A stretch of DNA of 33,409 nt from Marinobacter algicola DG893 (lineage in GTDB: Bacteria; Pseudomonadota; Gammaproteobacteria; Pseudomonadales; Oleiphilaceae): the NCBI RefSeq assembly GCF_000170835.1, contig NZ_ABCP01000037.1, forward strand, positions 1 through 33,409, given 5' to 3'. The notes beneath the pieces are model-generated. The model had not been told where the DNA came from, ran no database searches, and saw only the letters and a program-made list of their open reading frames with translations. The translations under genes and the position numbers were made by a program. Positions 16,833 to 24,758 of this stretch are shown piece by piece. Position 1 is the stretch's first letter, and each line of letters opens with the position of its first letter.

Positions 16833-17002
16833 GCTAAACCTCGGTCTGGGGTGGATGTTCCTGGCTCATGGTAGCCTGTTTTTGTGGCCCTGAAACACCG
16901 TTGTTGCCGGATTCCGGTGACAATTCTTTAACCTGGCGTTTCATACCGCCCCGGATGTGTCGTCTTTTTGTAGTCCCGCTATTCCCCATCATCGGCTTGT
17001 TC

Positions 17003-17008
17003 TATAGT
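17003..17008 (+). promoter_or_regulatory. Candidate -10 element for the response regulator
   Basis: TATAGT at 17003-17008 lies 46 bases ahead of the ATG. No convincing -35 is found at 16-18 bases. It is listed because the same hexamer recurs ahead of several genes here. Confidence 0.28.
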
Positions 17009-17054
17009 TTGCAGGACGATACGACAACTTTCTGAAAGACAAAAGGTCCGAATC

Positions 17055-17912
17055 ATGGCAACGCTGAAGGCGCTGGTGGTGGATGACGCCAGCTTTGTGA
17101 GGGATCTGGTCAAGCGAACGGTGCGTCAGCGTTTTCCAGTGATTGACACCACGGATGCCCAGAACGGTCGCCGGGCGCAATCACTGATGTCGCGCACAAC
17201 GTTTGATCTCATTCTCTGTGACTGGGAAATGCCGGAGATGTCGGGTCTGGAGCTGTTGCAGTGGATGCGCCAACAGCCACAGTATGAAAAAACGCCCTTT
17301 ATCATGATCACCAGCCGTGGTGACAAGGATCATGTGGTCGAAGCCGTTAAGGGGGGCGTCTCTGAGTACCTGGGGAAACCCTTCAGCCCCGAGGGCCTGA
17401 GCAATAAGATCATCAAGGTAATGGGGCGTCGCCTCAAGGACGCCATGGACCGCGGCGGAAAGTCCATGGGCGGGCCTGCGGAGGCATTTCGCGAGTCTGC
17501 CAGCCTGCTGACCCAGAAACGGGAGGCTGCGTCTCCGGCGCCAGCCCGTGCCGGCAAGTCGTCCACGCCTTCTGCCTCAGGCGTGACGGGCAGGCCGCCA
17601 ATGAGCGTGGCGTCGGTGCGTTTTTCAGACAGCACTCTGCGCTCTGTCATCAAGGACATCACTCTGACGGAAGTGCGTGTGATCGCCAAGCGGGACCAGC
17701 AGTTTCCGGGCATCCTTGATCAGGCTGTGGTCGATATCGAGGTGGCCGAAGGGCAGGTGGCACGGCTCAATGGTTACGTTCACCAGTTGCAGGCGGTGGA
17801 CAAACGCCAGGACACGGATTTCGTGGGTGTGACCATCCGATTTGTGGACGAAGACCCGAAAAAGCTGGAAGACCTGTCCCGCTTTATCGCCCGCTTCCGC
17901 AGCGGCGGTTAG
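17055..17912 (+). CDS. Response regulator with a degenerate PilZ-like C-terminal domain
   Basis: This is a 285-residue protein. The receiver domain (1-125) has Asp10, Asp11, phospho-acceptor Asp56 (LILCDWEMP), Ser/Thr at MITS and Lys108 (GKPF), so it looks phosphorylatable. A low-complexity linker (about 135-182, rich in Ala, Ser and Pro) leads to a C-terminal beta-rich domain (about 186-283). Its strand pattern (DITLTEVRVIA, QAVVDIEV, VARLNGYVHQLQ, FVGVTIRFVDEDPKKLEDLSRFIARF) resembles PilZ. The PilZ cyclic-di-GMP motifs are not intact: no RxxxR, and DITLTE replaces (D/N)xSxxG. There is no DNA-binding domain. It faces phoR convergently and sits in a neighbourhood rich in cyclic-di-GMP genes. 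Function unknown. Confidence 0.85.
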   Translation: MATLKALVVDDASFVRDLVKRTVRQRFPVIDTTDAQNGRRAQSLMSRTTFDLILCDWEMPEMSGLELLQWMRQQPQYEKTPFIMITSRGDKDHVVEAVKGGVSEYLGKPFSPEGLSNKIIKVMGRRLKDAMDRGGKSMGGPAEAFRESASLLTQKREAASPAPARAGKSSTPSASGVTGRPPMSVASVRFSDSTLRSVIKDITLTEVRVIAKRDQQFPGILDQAVVDIEVAEGQVARLNGYVHQLQAVDKRQDTDFVGVTIRFVDEDPKKLEDLSRFIARFRSGG

Positions 17913-17930
17913 CCCCGAAAGGCATCCCGG

Positions 17931-19247
17931 TCAGGACGCGGTTTCAGGAAGCCTTTCCGCCAACCGTTCCCGGGGAAAGTGGCAGGTGAATTCGCTGCCG
18001 TCGCCAATCCGGCTTCGTATTTCCAGATTGCCGTCGTGGTTGAGCAATACGTGCTTGACGATCGCCAGCCCCAGGCCGGTGCCACCGGTTTCCTTGTGCC
18101 GGCTGGGGTCGGCGCGATAGAAACGCTCGGTAAGTCGTGGGATATGAACCGGGTCGATACCAATACCGGTATCTTTCACCGACAGATGCCCGCCGTCGCG
18201 GTCCGTTTTCCAGATAATGGTGATGAGTCCGCCGGCGGGTGTGTACTTCACTGCGTTGAAAATCAAATTTGAGAAGGCGCTGCGCAGTTGGCTTTCGTCG
18301 CCCCTCAGCAGGTGGCGATCGCCAATGCTGACGTTGAATTCATGGCCCTGATCGCCGCTGAGGGCCTTGGCGTCGTGGCAGATCTGCTGGATCATGGCCT
18401 GTAAATCCGTGACCGCGTCGTTGATGGTCTGTTCGCCGGTTTCAATTCTGGACAGCAATATCAGGTCGGTAATCAGCGCTTCCATACGCGAGGACTGCTG
18501 CGCCATGGTGTTGATGGCGCGCCGCCACTTGGGCGGCAGGTCGTCGGCGTTGTCCACCAGGGTTTCCAGATAGCCGCTGATTACCGTCAGGGGTGTTCTC
18601 ATTTCGTGCGAAACGTTGCCAACGAAGTCCTGTCGCATCTGTTCAAGCTGGTACAGGCGGGTCACGTCCTTGGCCACAATCAGGCGGTCGTCGTCGCCAA
18701 ACAGGCTGATCTGGATTTGCAGGTGAATGTGCGGTTTTGCGGGTGAGTTCAGTTCCAATGGTTCCCGGTAGTCACGGGAGTCGAAGTAGGCCTTGAACGC
18801 GGGGTTGCGGATCAGGTTGTGAATAAACTGCCCGCGGTCCGAACTGCGACGAAAGCCCAGCAGGTGCTCCGCTGAGCCGTTCCACCACTCCATGGCGCCC
18901 CGCGAGTCGGTCATGATCACACCATCCCGCATGGCATTGGTGGACTCCTGAACCCGATTGATCTGGGCGCGAAGTTTGTCCTGGGTGCGCAGGTGGTTCT
19001 GGTGAAGTCTGTGGAGGCCGTCGAAAATGTCGCCCCAGAGACCAACACTCTGAGGGGCTTCGTCACCGCCACTGGGATTGCCGAGCCATTGGTACAGACG
19101 TTTGGCCTGAGCGAGAGTCCACCACAGGTAAGCCAGCAGCCCTGCCGTCAGCCCATAGAGAGGCTGGCCAAAGAAAAGCCCGACAGCCGTGCAGGCTATC
19201 AGGAGCGTGATAATCCATCGCAGGTACTTTGACCAGTTGTGTTGCAT
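17931..19247 (-). CDS. phoR: Phosphate-regulon sensor histidine kinase PhoR
   Basis: This 438-residue inner-membrane kinase phosphorylates PhoB when phosphate is scarce. Two N-terminal helices (about residues 9-45) precede a PAS-like region (about 100-195), then the dimerisation domain with His214 in NVSHEMRTPL, the N box NLIFNAVKYTPAGG, DTGIGI and GTGLGLAIVKH. The order and the lack of a large periplasmic domain match PhoR. The ATG at 19247 is preferred over an in-frame start at 19343 that would overlap phoB; AGGGG lies 8 bases upstream. It follows phoB by 58 bases and would share its transcript. Confidence 0.94.
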   Translation of the reverse strand: MQHNWSKYLRWIITLLIACTAVGLFFGQPLYGLTAGLLAYLWWTLAQAKRLYQWLGNPSGGDEAPQSVGLWGDIFDGLHRLHQNHLRTQDKLRAQINRVQESTNAMRDGVIMTDSRGAMEWWNGSAEHLLGFRRSSDRGQFIHNLIRNPAFKAYFDSRDYREPLELNSPAKPHIHLQIQISLFGDDDRLIVAKDVTRLYQLEQMRQDFVGNVSHEMRTPLTVISGYLETLVDNADDLPPKWRRAINTMAQQSSRMEALITDLILLSRIETGEQTINDAVTDLQAMIQQICHDAKALSGDQGHEFNVSIGDRHLLRGDESQLRSAFSNLIFNAVKYTPAGGLITIIWKTDRDGGHLSVKDTGIGIDPVHIPRLTERFYRADPSRHKETGGTGLGLAIVKHVLLNHDGNLEIRSRIGDGSEFTCHFPRERLAERLPETAS

Positions 19248-19305
19248 TACGGCTGCCCCTGAATCAGTTCCGGGCCCTTTTCGGGGTAAAGGGCGCCGGT
19301 TGTGG

Positions 19306-19998
19306 TTATGCTGCTCTGGTAGAGAACCGGTAGCCGGTGCCACGCACTGTCTGGATCAGGTGATCATATTGGTCGCCAAGGGCTTTGCGCAAACGGCGTA
19401 TATGGACGTCGACGGTTCGCTCTTCAACATAGACGTTACCACCCCACACCTGGTCAAGCAGTTGGGAGCGAGTATAAACCCGTTCCTGGTGTGTCATGAA
19501 GAACTGCAGTAACCGATATTCCGTGGGGCCGATGTTCAGTGCGCCGGTTTCCGTGGTGACCCGGTGGCCGACCGGGTCCAGAGTCAGGCCATCCACTTCG
19601 ATCGGGGTTTCCACACCGGGCGGCGTGGTGCGGCGCAATACGGCTTTCAGCCTGGCCACCAGCTCCCTCGGCGAGAAGGGCTTGGTGATGTAGTCGTCCG
19701 CACCCACTTCCAGGCCCTGGATCTTGTTGTCCTCCTCGACCTTGGCCGTCAGCATGATGATGGGAATCTCAGCCGTGGCCTCTTCTTTTTTCAGGCGCCT
19801 GGCCAGTTCCACGCCGCTGGTGCCTGGCAGCATCCAGTCAAGGAGTATCAAGTCGGGCTGTTTATCAACTATCAGGGCATGCGCTTCGCGGGCATCCGCT
19901 GCCTCAAGGTAGTCGTAGTCGGCCATTTCGAGGGCCACGGCGATCATCTCGCGGATGGGTGCCTCGTCATCGACGATCAGGACAGTTTTTCCAGTCAT
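19306..19998 (-). CDS. phoB: Phosphate-regulon response regulator PhoB
   Basis: This 230-residue OmpR-type transcription factor activates phosphate-starvation genes. The receiver has Asp10, Asp11, phospho-acceptor Asp54 (LILLDWMLP) and Lys105 (ITKPFSP). The C-terminal winged helix shows [30 protein letters not shown] and [15 protein letters not shown], closely like E. coli PhoB (229 residues). Two ATGs lie two codons apart. The second (19998) has AGG at better spacing and gives the usual length. A PhoB box lies 57 bases upstream, indicating positive autoregulation. phoR follows. Confidence 0.97.
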   Translation of the reverse strand: MTGKTVLIVDDEAPIREMIAVALEMADYDYLEAADAREAHALIVDKQPDLILLDWMLPGTSGVELARRLKKEEATAEIPIIMLTAKVEEDNKIQGLEVGADDYITKPFSPRELVARLKAVLRRTTPPGVETPIEVDGLTLDPVGHRVTTETGALNIGPTEYRLLQFFMTHQERVYTRSQLLDQVWGGNVYVEERTVDVHIRRLRKALGDQYDHLIQTVRGTGYRFSTRAA

Positions 19999-20054
19999 GA
20001 GCATTAACCTGTGTCATACCGATTATTGTTGCTGCCTCATTACAACCGGATAGT

Positions 20055-20072
20055 GTTACAAGTATATGACAG
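20055..20072 (-). promoter_or_regulatory. PhoB box ahead of phoB
   Basis: Read on the minus strand, CTGTCAT-ATAC-TTGTAAC has a perfect first half-site, a 4-base spacer and a second half with 5 of 7 matches to CTGTCAC, giving the 11-base period of PhoB boxes. A -10-like TGTAAT (plus-strand 20039-20044) lies 10 bases downstream, the spacing expected when the box replaces the -35. The phoB ATG is 57 bases further on. Confidence 0.75.
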
Positions 20073-20099
20073 TCGCAGGCTGTGACCAGGAATGATCAA

Positions 20100-20987
20100 C
20101 TAACTGATGATCCGGTCAACCAACAGACCGGTAAAAACGGCGAAGCCCGCCCAGTTATTGTTGAGAAAGGCCTTGAAGCACCCGTCGCGCTCGCGGAAGC
20201 GGGCCAGGTGCTGCTGGAAGACAAACAGGCACGCCATGGCAACGAGCCCAAGATAGTAGAAAACGCCGAGTTCAGCCTGCTGGCCCACGAGTATGAGGAT
20301 CAGCACCACCAGAGACTGCAGGATTGCTATAACTGCCCGGTCGGCGTCTCCGAACAGGATGGCCGTGGATTTGATGCCAATCCGGATGTCGTCATCACGA
20401 TCCACCATGGCGTACAGGGTGTCGTAGGCAACGGTCCAGAGCACGTTGGCGGTAAACAGCAGCCATGCCAGTTTTGTAACCTCACCGGCCTCGGCGGCCC
20501 AGGCCATGGGAATGGCCCAGGAAAAGGCGGCCCCAAGAAACAGTTGCGGCAGATGGGTGTAACGCTTCATGAACGGGTAGATGAACGCCAGTACTGCACC
20601 CCCGAACGACAGATAGAGAGTCAGCGTGTTGGTGAACAGAATCACCATCAGGAAAGCCGTCACGCAGAGGCCTGCGAACAGGGCAATAGCTTCCCAGGCT
20701 TCGATGCGACCGGAGGTCAGTGGGCGGTCTTTGGTGCGTTTGACGTGTCGATCTACCTTGCGATCGGCAAAATCATTGATGGCGCAACCAGCAGCTCGCA
20801 TCATGAATACGCCGAGGGTAAAGACGATAAAGTTGCCAACGCTGGGGAAACCGTCTGCGGCCAGCCAAAGTGCCCAGTAGGTTGGCCATAGCAGGAGCAG
20901 GCTGCCGATGGGGCGATCGACTCGCAGCAGTCGGGCGTAGTCTGCAAGGCGGGCCTGGATGTGATCTGGCACGGCATTGGGCAGCAT
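20100..20987 (-). CDS. ubiA: 4-hydroxybenzoate polyprenyltransferase
   Basis: This 295-residue integral membrane prenyltransferase joins 4-hydroxybenzoate to an all-trans polyprenyl chain in ubiquinone synthesis. Eight to nine helices are predicted. Both aspartate-rich motifs are present: [20 protein letters not shown] near residue 71, which binds prenyl diphosphate through Mg, and [13 protein letters not shown] near residue 188. Length matches UbiA (about 290). It follows ubiC by 84 bases and precedes the phoB promoter region on the same strand, an arrangement recalled as similar in Pseudomonas. Confidence 0.96.
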   Translation of the reverse strand: MLPNAVPDHIQARLADYARLLRVDRPIGSLLLLWPTYWALWLAADGFPSVGNFIVFTLGVFMMRAAGCAINDFADRKVDRHVKRTKDRPLTSGRIEAWEAIALFAGLCVTAFLMVILFTNTLTLYLSFGGAVLAFIYPFMKRYTHLPQLFLGAAFSWAIPMAWAAEAGEVTKLAWLLFTANVLWTVAYDTLYAMVDRDDDIRIGIKSTAILFGDADRAVIAILQSLVVLILILVGQQAELGVFYYLGLVAMACLFVFQQHLARFRERDGCFKAFLNNNWAGFAVFTGLLVDRIIS

Positions 20988-21071
20988 AGGTCTGGTCCGT
21001 CCGGGATGATGTTCCTGAAGCTGAGCGGGGATTATAGCCAGCGGTGGGGTTCGGTTAAAAGAGCCGCAGCG

Positions 21072-21647
21072 TCAGGGGCAGAGCGTGGGCAGGAAATACT
21101 CCCCGACAAGGAGGGTATGATGACCGCTGAAAAAACGGGAGCGGCGGGCCGCCATAGGCTGATGGCGATTAACCCGATGACAAAGACCGGTTTCGAACGG
21201 CCCCCGCTGCCACTGAGGGTTACTGAACAGATAGGCGCCGAGGGGACGGCGTCCAAGATTGCGCAGGCGGCGACCACGCCCTGACAGGGTTGCCAGCGGG
21301 ATAATGGTGCGGGCAAGCACCCATGGGGTATTGTCACCGTTCAGGCAGACCTCGCGGATCCACGCATTCTGGCGTACCGGAATGCCGAGGGTATGAGCTT
21401 CCTCCACGGTGGGGCGGGCAAAACCCTCCTGGAGGATATCCACGTGAAAGTGCTCACGGCATCGCAGTTGAAGCGCCCGGGTCAGCGAGCCTTCCAGCGT
21501 CAGCCAGTGGCTGAGCGGCCCATGGATGGTCGGGTTTTTCAACGCGGCGGCCGAAAAAGAGCGGTACCAGTCCGTAGCGGGGGTGGCGATGGCGTTGTCG
21601 TCCTCAAGCACGCTGGGTGCGTACCGGTCAAAGTCCTTTGACGGCAT
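21072..21647 (-). CDS. ubiC: Chorismate pyruvate-lyase
   Basis: This 191-residue cytoplasmic enzyme converts chorismate to 4-hydroxybenzoate plus pyruvate, supplying UbiA. The family features are LTLEGSLTRAL near residue 50, the WIREVCLNGDNTPWVLARTIIP block holding the conserved arginine (E. coli Arg76), LRNLGRRPLGAYLF, and GEYFLP near the end with the glutamate matching E. coli Glu155. The ATG at 21647 lies inside the end of hpt, giving a 20-base overlap in another frame. A longer start at 21716 would sit deeper in hpt and is not favoured. The downstream neighbour ubiA is the next pathway step. Confidence 0.9.
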   Translation of the reverse strand: MPSKDFDRYAPSVLEDDNAIATPATDWYRSFSAAALKNPTIHGPLSHWLTLEGSLTRALQLRCREHFHVDILQEGFARPTVEEAHTLGIPVRQNAWIREVCLNGDNTPWVLARTIIPLATLSGRGRRLRNLGRRPLGAYLFSNPQWQRGPFETGLCHRVNRHQPMAARRSRFFSGHHTLLVGEYFLPTLCP

Positions 21648-22185
21648 AAATTCCCGGGGCGTTGCGCCAATAACCTTTGTAGTCCATGCCGTAGCCAAAC
21701 AGGAAACGGTCCTCAACCTCCAGGCCGGTAAAATCTGCCTTCAGGTTTGGCTTTGCCTTGCGATCGTGTTGTTTGTCGACCAATACGGCCGTCAGAACCT
21801 CGCTGGCGCCATGGGCGAGGCAGTAATCTGCAATGGCACAGAGCGTCGTGCCTTCGTCGAGAATGTCATCAACGATCAGCACCGTACGGCCATTCATATT
21901 GGCTTCCGGTTGCAGTTTCCATTCCAGGATGCCGCCGGTGGTTTCCTGGCGATAGCGGGTGGCGTGAAGGTATTCCGCTTGCACGGGAAATGTCAGTCTT
22001 GGCAGTAGGTGGCCGGTGAGGATAAGGCCGCCATTCATCACGCAGAACAACAGCGGATTGGTGTCCTTGAGGCGCCCGGTGATCTCGTCTGCAAGAGACT
22101 GGATGGCAGCCTGTACCTGCTGTTCACTTACCAGGCAGTCGGCCTCGGCCATTACCTGATTCAGTTCGGCGACGGTGTCGGTCAT
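21628..22185 (-). CDS. hpt: Hypoxanthine-guanine phosphoribosyltransferase
   Basis: This 185-residue type I phosphoribosyltransferase salvages hypoxanthine and/or guanine using PRPP. The PRPP motif is VLIVDDILDEGTTL (about residues 102-115). CVMNGGLILTGHLL near residue 48 is the conserved PPi loop region, and VEDRFLFGYGMDYKGYWRN near the C-terminus fits the purine-binding hood. Purine preference cannot be fixed from sequence. The start has AGGA at a rather long 11-base spacing. Its last 20 bases overlap ubiC, linking purine salvage and ubiquinone genes in one transcript. Confidence 0.92.
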   Translation of the reverse strand: MTDTVAELNQVMAEADCLVSEQQVQAAIQSLADEITGRLKDTNPLLFCVMNGGLILTGHLLPRLTFPVQAEYLHATRYRQETTGGILEWKLQPEANMNGRTVLIVDDILDEGTTLCAIADYCLAHGASEVLTAVLVDKQHDRKAKPNLKADFTGLEVEDRFLFGYGMDYKGYWRNAPGIYAVKGL

Positions 22186-22215
22186 AGCACTGGGGTCCTA
22201 TCGTAAAACGGCCGA

Positions 22216-22419
22216 TTATACCGGAGGAGGCACGCTGAAGGGAGGGGCGTTTCCCGGTTCGCCGGGTGGAAATTCGGTGATTGGCAGAAAACCCGTTGAA
22301 TAGCCGTCGGCGACGGCATTGGTCAATGCCTCGGCGGTGGGTATGATGGTTTCCCAATGTGAATGATGCCAACTCGGTGCATGAAAGACTTGCGCGCATA
22401 ATTGTCTGACAATTATCAT
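22216..22419 (-). CDS. Possible small protein upstream of hpt, 67 residues (doubtful)
   Basis: A minus-strand frame from an ATG at 22417-22419 to a TAA at 22216-22218 encodes 67 residues. The last 45 or so ([30 protein letters not shown] and a proline-rich end) have codon use and composition like real coding sequence, unlike the arginine-rich competing frames. TGAGG sits close to the ATG. The first codons are AT-rich and overlap the 19-bp palindrome, so the true start could be later, or this could be a gene remnant. No family recognised. It would end 30 bases before hpt. Confidence 0.3.
   Translation of the reverse strand: MIIVRQLCAQVFHAPSWHHSHWETIIPTAEALTNAVADGYSTGFLPITEFPPGEPGNAPPFSVPPPV
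22398..22416. promoter_or_regulatory. Perfect 19-bp palindrome, probable operator ahead of rubA
   Basis: ATAATTGTC-T-GACAATTAT is a perfect 9+1+9 inverted repeat ending 32 bases before the rubA ATG. Its core TGTCTGACA fits the yGTM-N-KACr pattern described for FadR-subfamily GntR regulators. The binding protein is not encoded in the window. The nearest divergent gene with good support, hpt, starts 213 bases away. Confidence 0.6.
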
Positions 22420-22448
22420 CGCGCCTCAATGCGTTTCGGAGGAATGAC

Positions 22449-22616
22449 ATGAAGAAGTGGCAGTGCGTTGTCTGTGGATTTATTTACGATGAAGCGGAAG
22501 GCTGGCCGGAAGACGGTATTGAGCCTGGAACCGCCTGGGAAGATGTCCCGGAAGATTGGGAGTGCCCGGACTGCGGCGTGGGTAAGGAAGACTTCGAGAT
22601 GATTGAGATCGGCTGA
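22449..22616 (+). CDS. rubA: Rubredoxin
   Basis: This 55-residue single-iron electron-transfer protein starts at the ATG at 22449, with GGAGG at 22438-22442 six bases ahead. Two iron-binding pairs are visible: CVVCG (Cys6, Cys9) and CPDCG (Cys39, Cys42), with [12 protein letters not shown] and [11 protein letters not shown] between them, as in the alkane-hydroxylase-type (AlkG2/RubA) rubredoxins. Such proteins carry electrons from rubredoxin reductase to membrane alkane hydroxylases or take part in oxidative stress. The reductase gene follows after 36 bases. No alkB is in the window. A perfect palindrome lies just upstream. Confidence 0.96.
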   Translation: MKKWQCVVCGFIYDEAEGWPEDGIEPGTAWEDVPEDWECPDCGVGKEDFEMIEIG

Positions 22617-22652
22617 CACGCCGCTACCGCTGAACTGGTTTGGAGAGCAGTA

Positions 22653-23807
22653 ATGAACGCAGACGCCCCTATCGTGATTGTGGGTACCGGATTGTCGGGC
22701 TATTCGCTGGCGAAGGAAATCCGTAAGCAGGACAAGGACACACCGATCGTCATGGTGACGGCGGACGATGGTTACAGTTACTCCAAGCCTATGCTTTCCA
22801 CCGGTTTTACCAAGGGTAAAGAGGCCGACGAACTGGCGCAGGCGTCGTCGGATACGATGGTGGAGCAATTGAACCTTCAGCTGCGTACTCACACCACTGT
22901 GACCGGCATTGATCCGGACGCCCACGAACTGGTGCTGGGGGATGAACGGCTACCGTACGGCAAACTGGTGTTGGCCTGGGGTGCGGATGTGATTCGCCTG
23001 TCCATTGCCGGTGACGGCCACGAGCGTGTCTTTTCCATCAACGACCTGATGGACTACCGAGCCTTTCGCAAAGCCCTGAAGGGCAAGAAGCGGGTAGCCA
23101 TCATGGGCGCGGGCCTGATCGGTTGTGAGTTTGCCAACGACCTTCGCAACGGCGATGTCGACGTGGATGTGATTGCTCCCTCTGATGCCCTGATGCCGGG
23201 GCTGCTGCCACCGGCCGCTGCGGACGCGGTTCGTGATGGGCTGGAGGGATTGGGTGTCCGTTTTCATCTGGAAACCGTCGTGGAACATATTGCCAATAAC
23301 GGGGATGGCGTTCGTCTGACCTTGTCCAATGGCGAGGAACTGGACTCTGACCTGGTGATTTCCGCGGTCGGGCTGCGTCCACGCACGGAGCTGGCCGCTG
23401 CGGCGAGCCTGGAAACCCGGCGTGGCATCGTGGTCAACCGCGCCCTGGAGACTTCAATGCCAGATGTTTATGCACTGGGCGACTGCGCTGAAGTGGACGG
23501 TCACGTATTGCTGTACGTGCTGCCGCTGATGGCGTGCTCCCGTGCGTTGGCAAAAACGCTGGTAAGCGAGCGCACTGAAGTGAAGTACGGCACCATGCCG
23601 GTCATGGTCAAGACCCCCTGTTGTCCAACGGCGGTGTGTCCGCCACCGGCGAATGCATCGGGCACCTGGGAAGTGGATGCGGACGGCCAGGATGTTCGTG
23701 CCCTGTTCAGGAGTGAGTCTGGCGAGGTTCTGGGCTTTGCGGTAACCGGTGCTTATGCGATGGAGAAGCAGGCCCTGTCGAAGGAAGTGCCGCCGATTCA
23801 TGGCTGA
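22653..23807 (+). CDS. rubB: Rubredoxin-NAD(+) reductase
   Basis: This 384-residue FAD flavoprotein passes electrons from NADH to rubredoxin. The N-terminal FAD-binding motif is IVIVGTGLSGYSLAKEIR (7-24), the NADH-binding Rossmann motif is VAIMGAGLIGCEF (about 149-161), and the second FAD motif is VYALGDCAEVDGH (about 273-285). Length and motif order match AlkT/RubB-type reductases (about 385). GGAGAG at 22642-22647 precedes the ATG by 5 bases. It forms a two-gene operon with rubA. Confidence 0.94.
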   Translation: MNADAPIVIVGTGLSGYSLAKEIRKQDKDTPIVMVTADDGYSYSKPMLSTGFTKGKEADELAQASSDTMVEQLNLQLRTHTTVTGIDPDAHELVLGDERLPYGKLVLAWGADVIRLSIAGDGHERVFSINDLMDYRAFRKALKGKKRVAIMGAGLIGCEFANDLRNGDVDVDVIAPSDALMPGLLPPAAADAVRDGLEGLGVRFHLETVVEHIANNGDGVRLTLSNGEELDSDLVISAVGLRPRTELAAAASLETRRGIVVNRALETSMPDVYALGDCAEVDGHVLLYVLPLMACSRALAKTLVSERTEVKYGTMPVMVKTPCCPTAVCPPPANASGTWEVDADGQDVRALFRSESGEVLGFAVTGAYAMEKQALSKEVPPIHG

Positions 23808-23886
23808 GGGCGATATCAGGATTGCGAAAACCCTCGGCTTGCGGTAGAAACTCATTCGTGAGCTAACGATATTGACAGGAGCTGGC

Positions 23887-24744
23887 ATGCTTGAAGTGAC
23901 CAGAAAACTGGTGGATCTGCTGGATCTTTCCCCCATCGGTGACGACCATTTCCAGGGGGACAGTGAAGATCTCGGCTTTCCCAATGTGTTTGGTGGCCAG
24001 GTTCTGGGGCAGGCGCTGATGGCGGCCAGTCGCACGGTGGAAGGTCGCCTGCCACACTCGCTGCATGCCTACTTCCTGCGCCCTGGAAATCACAGCATGC
24101 CCATTGACTACGAGGTCCAGCGGGTTCGGGACGGTGGCAGTTTCTCCGTTCGGCGTGTGATTGCACGTCAGGGTGGCAAGGAGATTCTGACCGGCTCCAT
24201 GTCGTTCCAGGTGGCCGAGGAAGGCTTCGAACATCAACTCGACATGCCCTCGGCACCGGATCCGGAAGACCTTAAATCCGAGCAGGAGTACGGCGAACTG
24301 CTGGCGCCTCATGTCCCTGAGCATCTCCGCGACACCCTGACCCGGGATCGTCCTATCGAAATCCGGCCTGTGGACCCGGTGAATCCATTGAAACCGGAAC
24401 CGCGCCCGCCCTACAAACAAAGCTGGTTACGTACTCAGGGCCACCTGCCGAACGATCCGGTGCTGCACCGCTGCCTGCTGACATACGCGTCCGACTTTTC
24501 CTTTCTGGGGACGTCACTGAATCCCCACGGCGTGTCGTTTATGAACAAGAACATGCAGATCGCAAGCCTGGATCATTCCATCTGGTTTCATCGCGAGTTC
24601 CGTATGGACGAGTGGTTGCTCTACGACAAGGATAGCCCCAGCGCCACCGGAGGACGCGGCTTCAATCGCGGTAATTTCTTTGACCGCCAGGGCCGGCTGG
24701 TGGCCTCGACCACCCAGGAAGCACTCATCCGTCAGCGGGGTTAG
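23887..24744 (+). CDS. tesB: Acyl-CoA thioesterase II
   Basis: This 285-residue double-hotdog thioesterase hydrolyses medium- and long-chain acyl-CoA. The first hotdog has NVFGGQVLGQALMAASRTV and HSLHAYFLRPG. The second carries the catalytic set YASDFSFLGTSL (Asp), SLDHSIWFHREF and the glutamine of TTQEALIRQ, matching the Asp/Thr/Gln triad of E. coli TesB (286 residues). The ATG at 23887 follows AGGAG at 23877-23881. An in-frame TTG at 23872 would include the ribosome site and is rejected. It lies 79 bases after rubB and may be partly co-transcribed. It runs convergent with the next gene. Confidence 0.95.
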   Translation: MLEVTRKLVDLLDLSPIGDDHFQGDSEDLGFPNVFGGQVLGQALMAASRTVEGRLPHSLHAYFLRPGNHSMPIDYEVQRVRDGGSFSVRRVIARQGGKEILTGSMSFQVAEEGFEHQLDMPSAPDPEDLKSEQEYGELLAPHVPEHLRDTLTRDRPIEIRPVDPVNPLKPEPRPPYKQSWLRTQGHLPNDPVLHRCLLTYASDFSFLGTSLNPHGVSFMNKNMQIASLDHSIWFHREFRMDEWLLYDKDSPSATGGRGFNRGNFFDRQGRLVASTTQEALIRQRG

Positions 24745-24758
24745 GTCAGCGGAGATGG

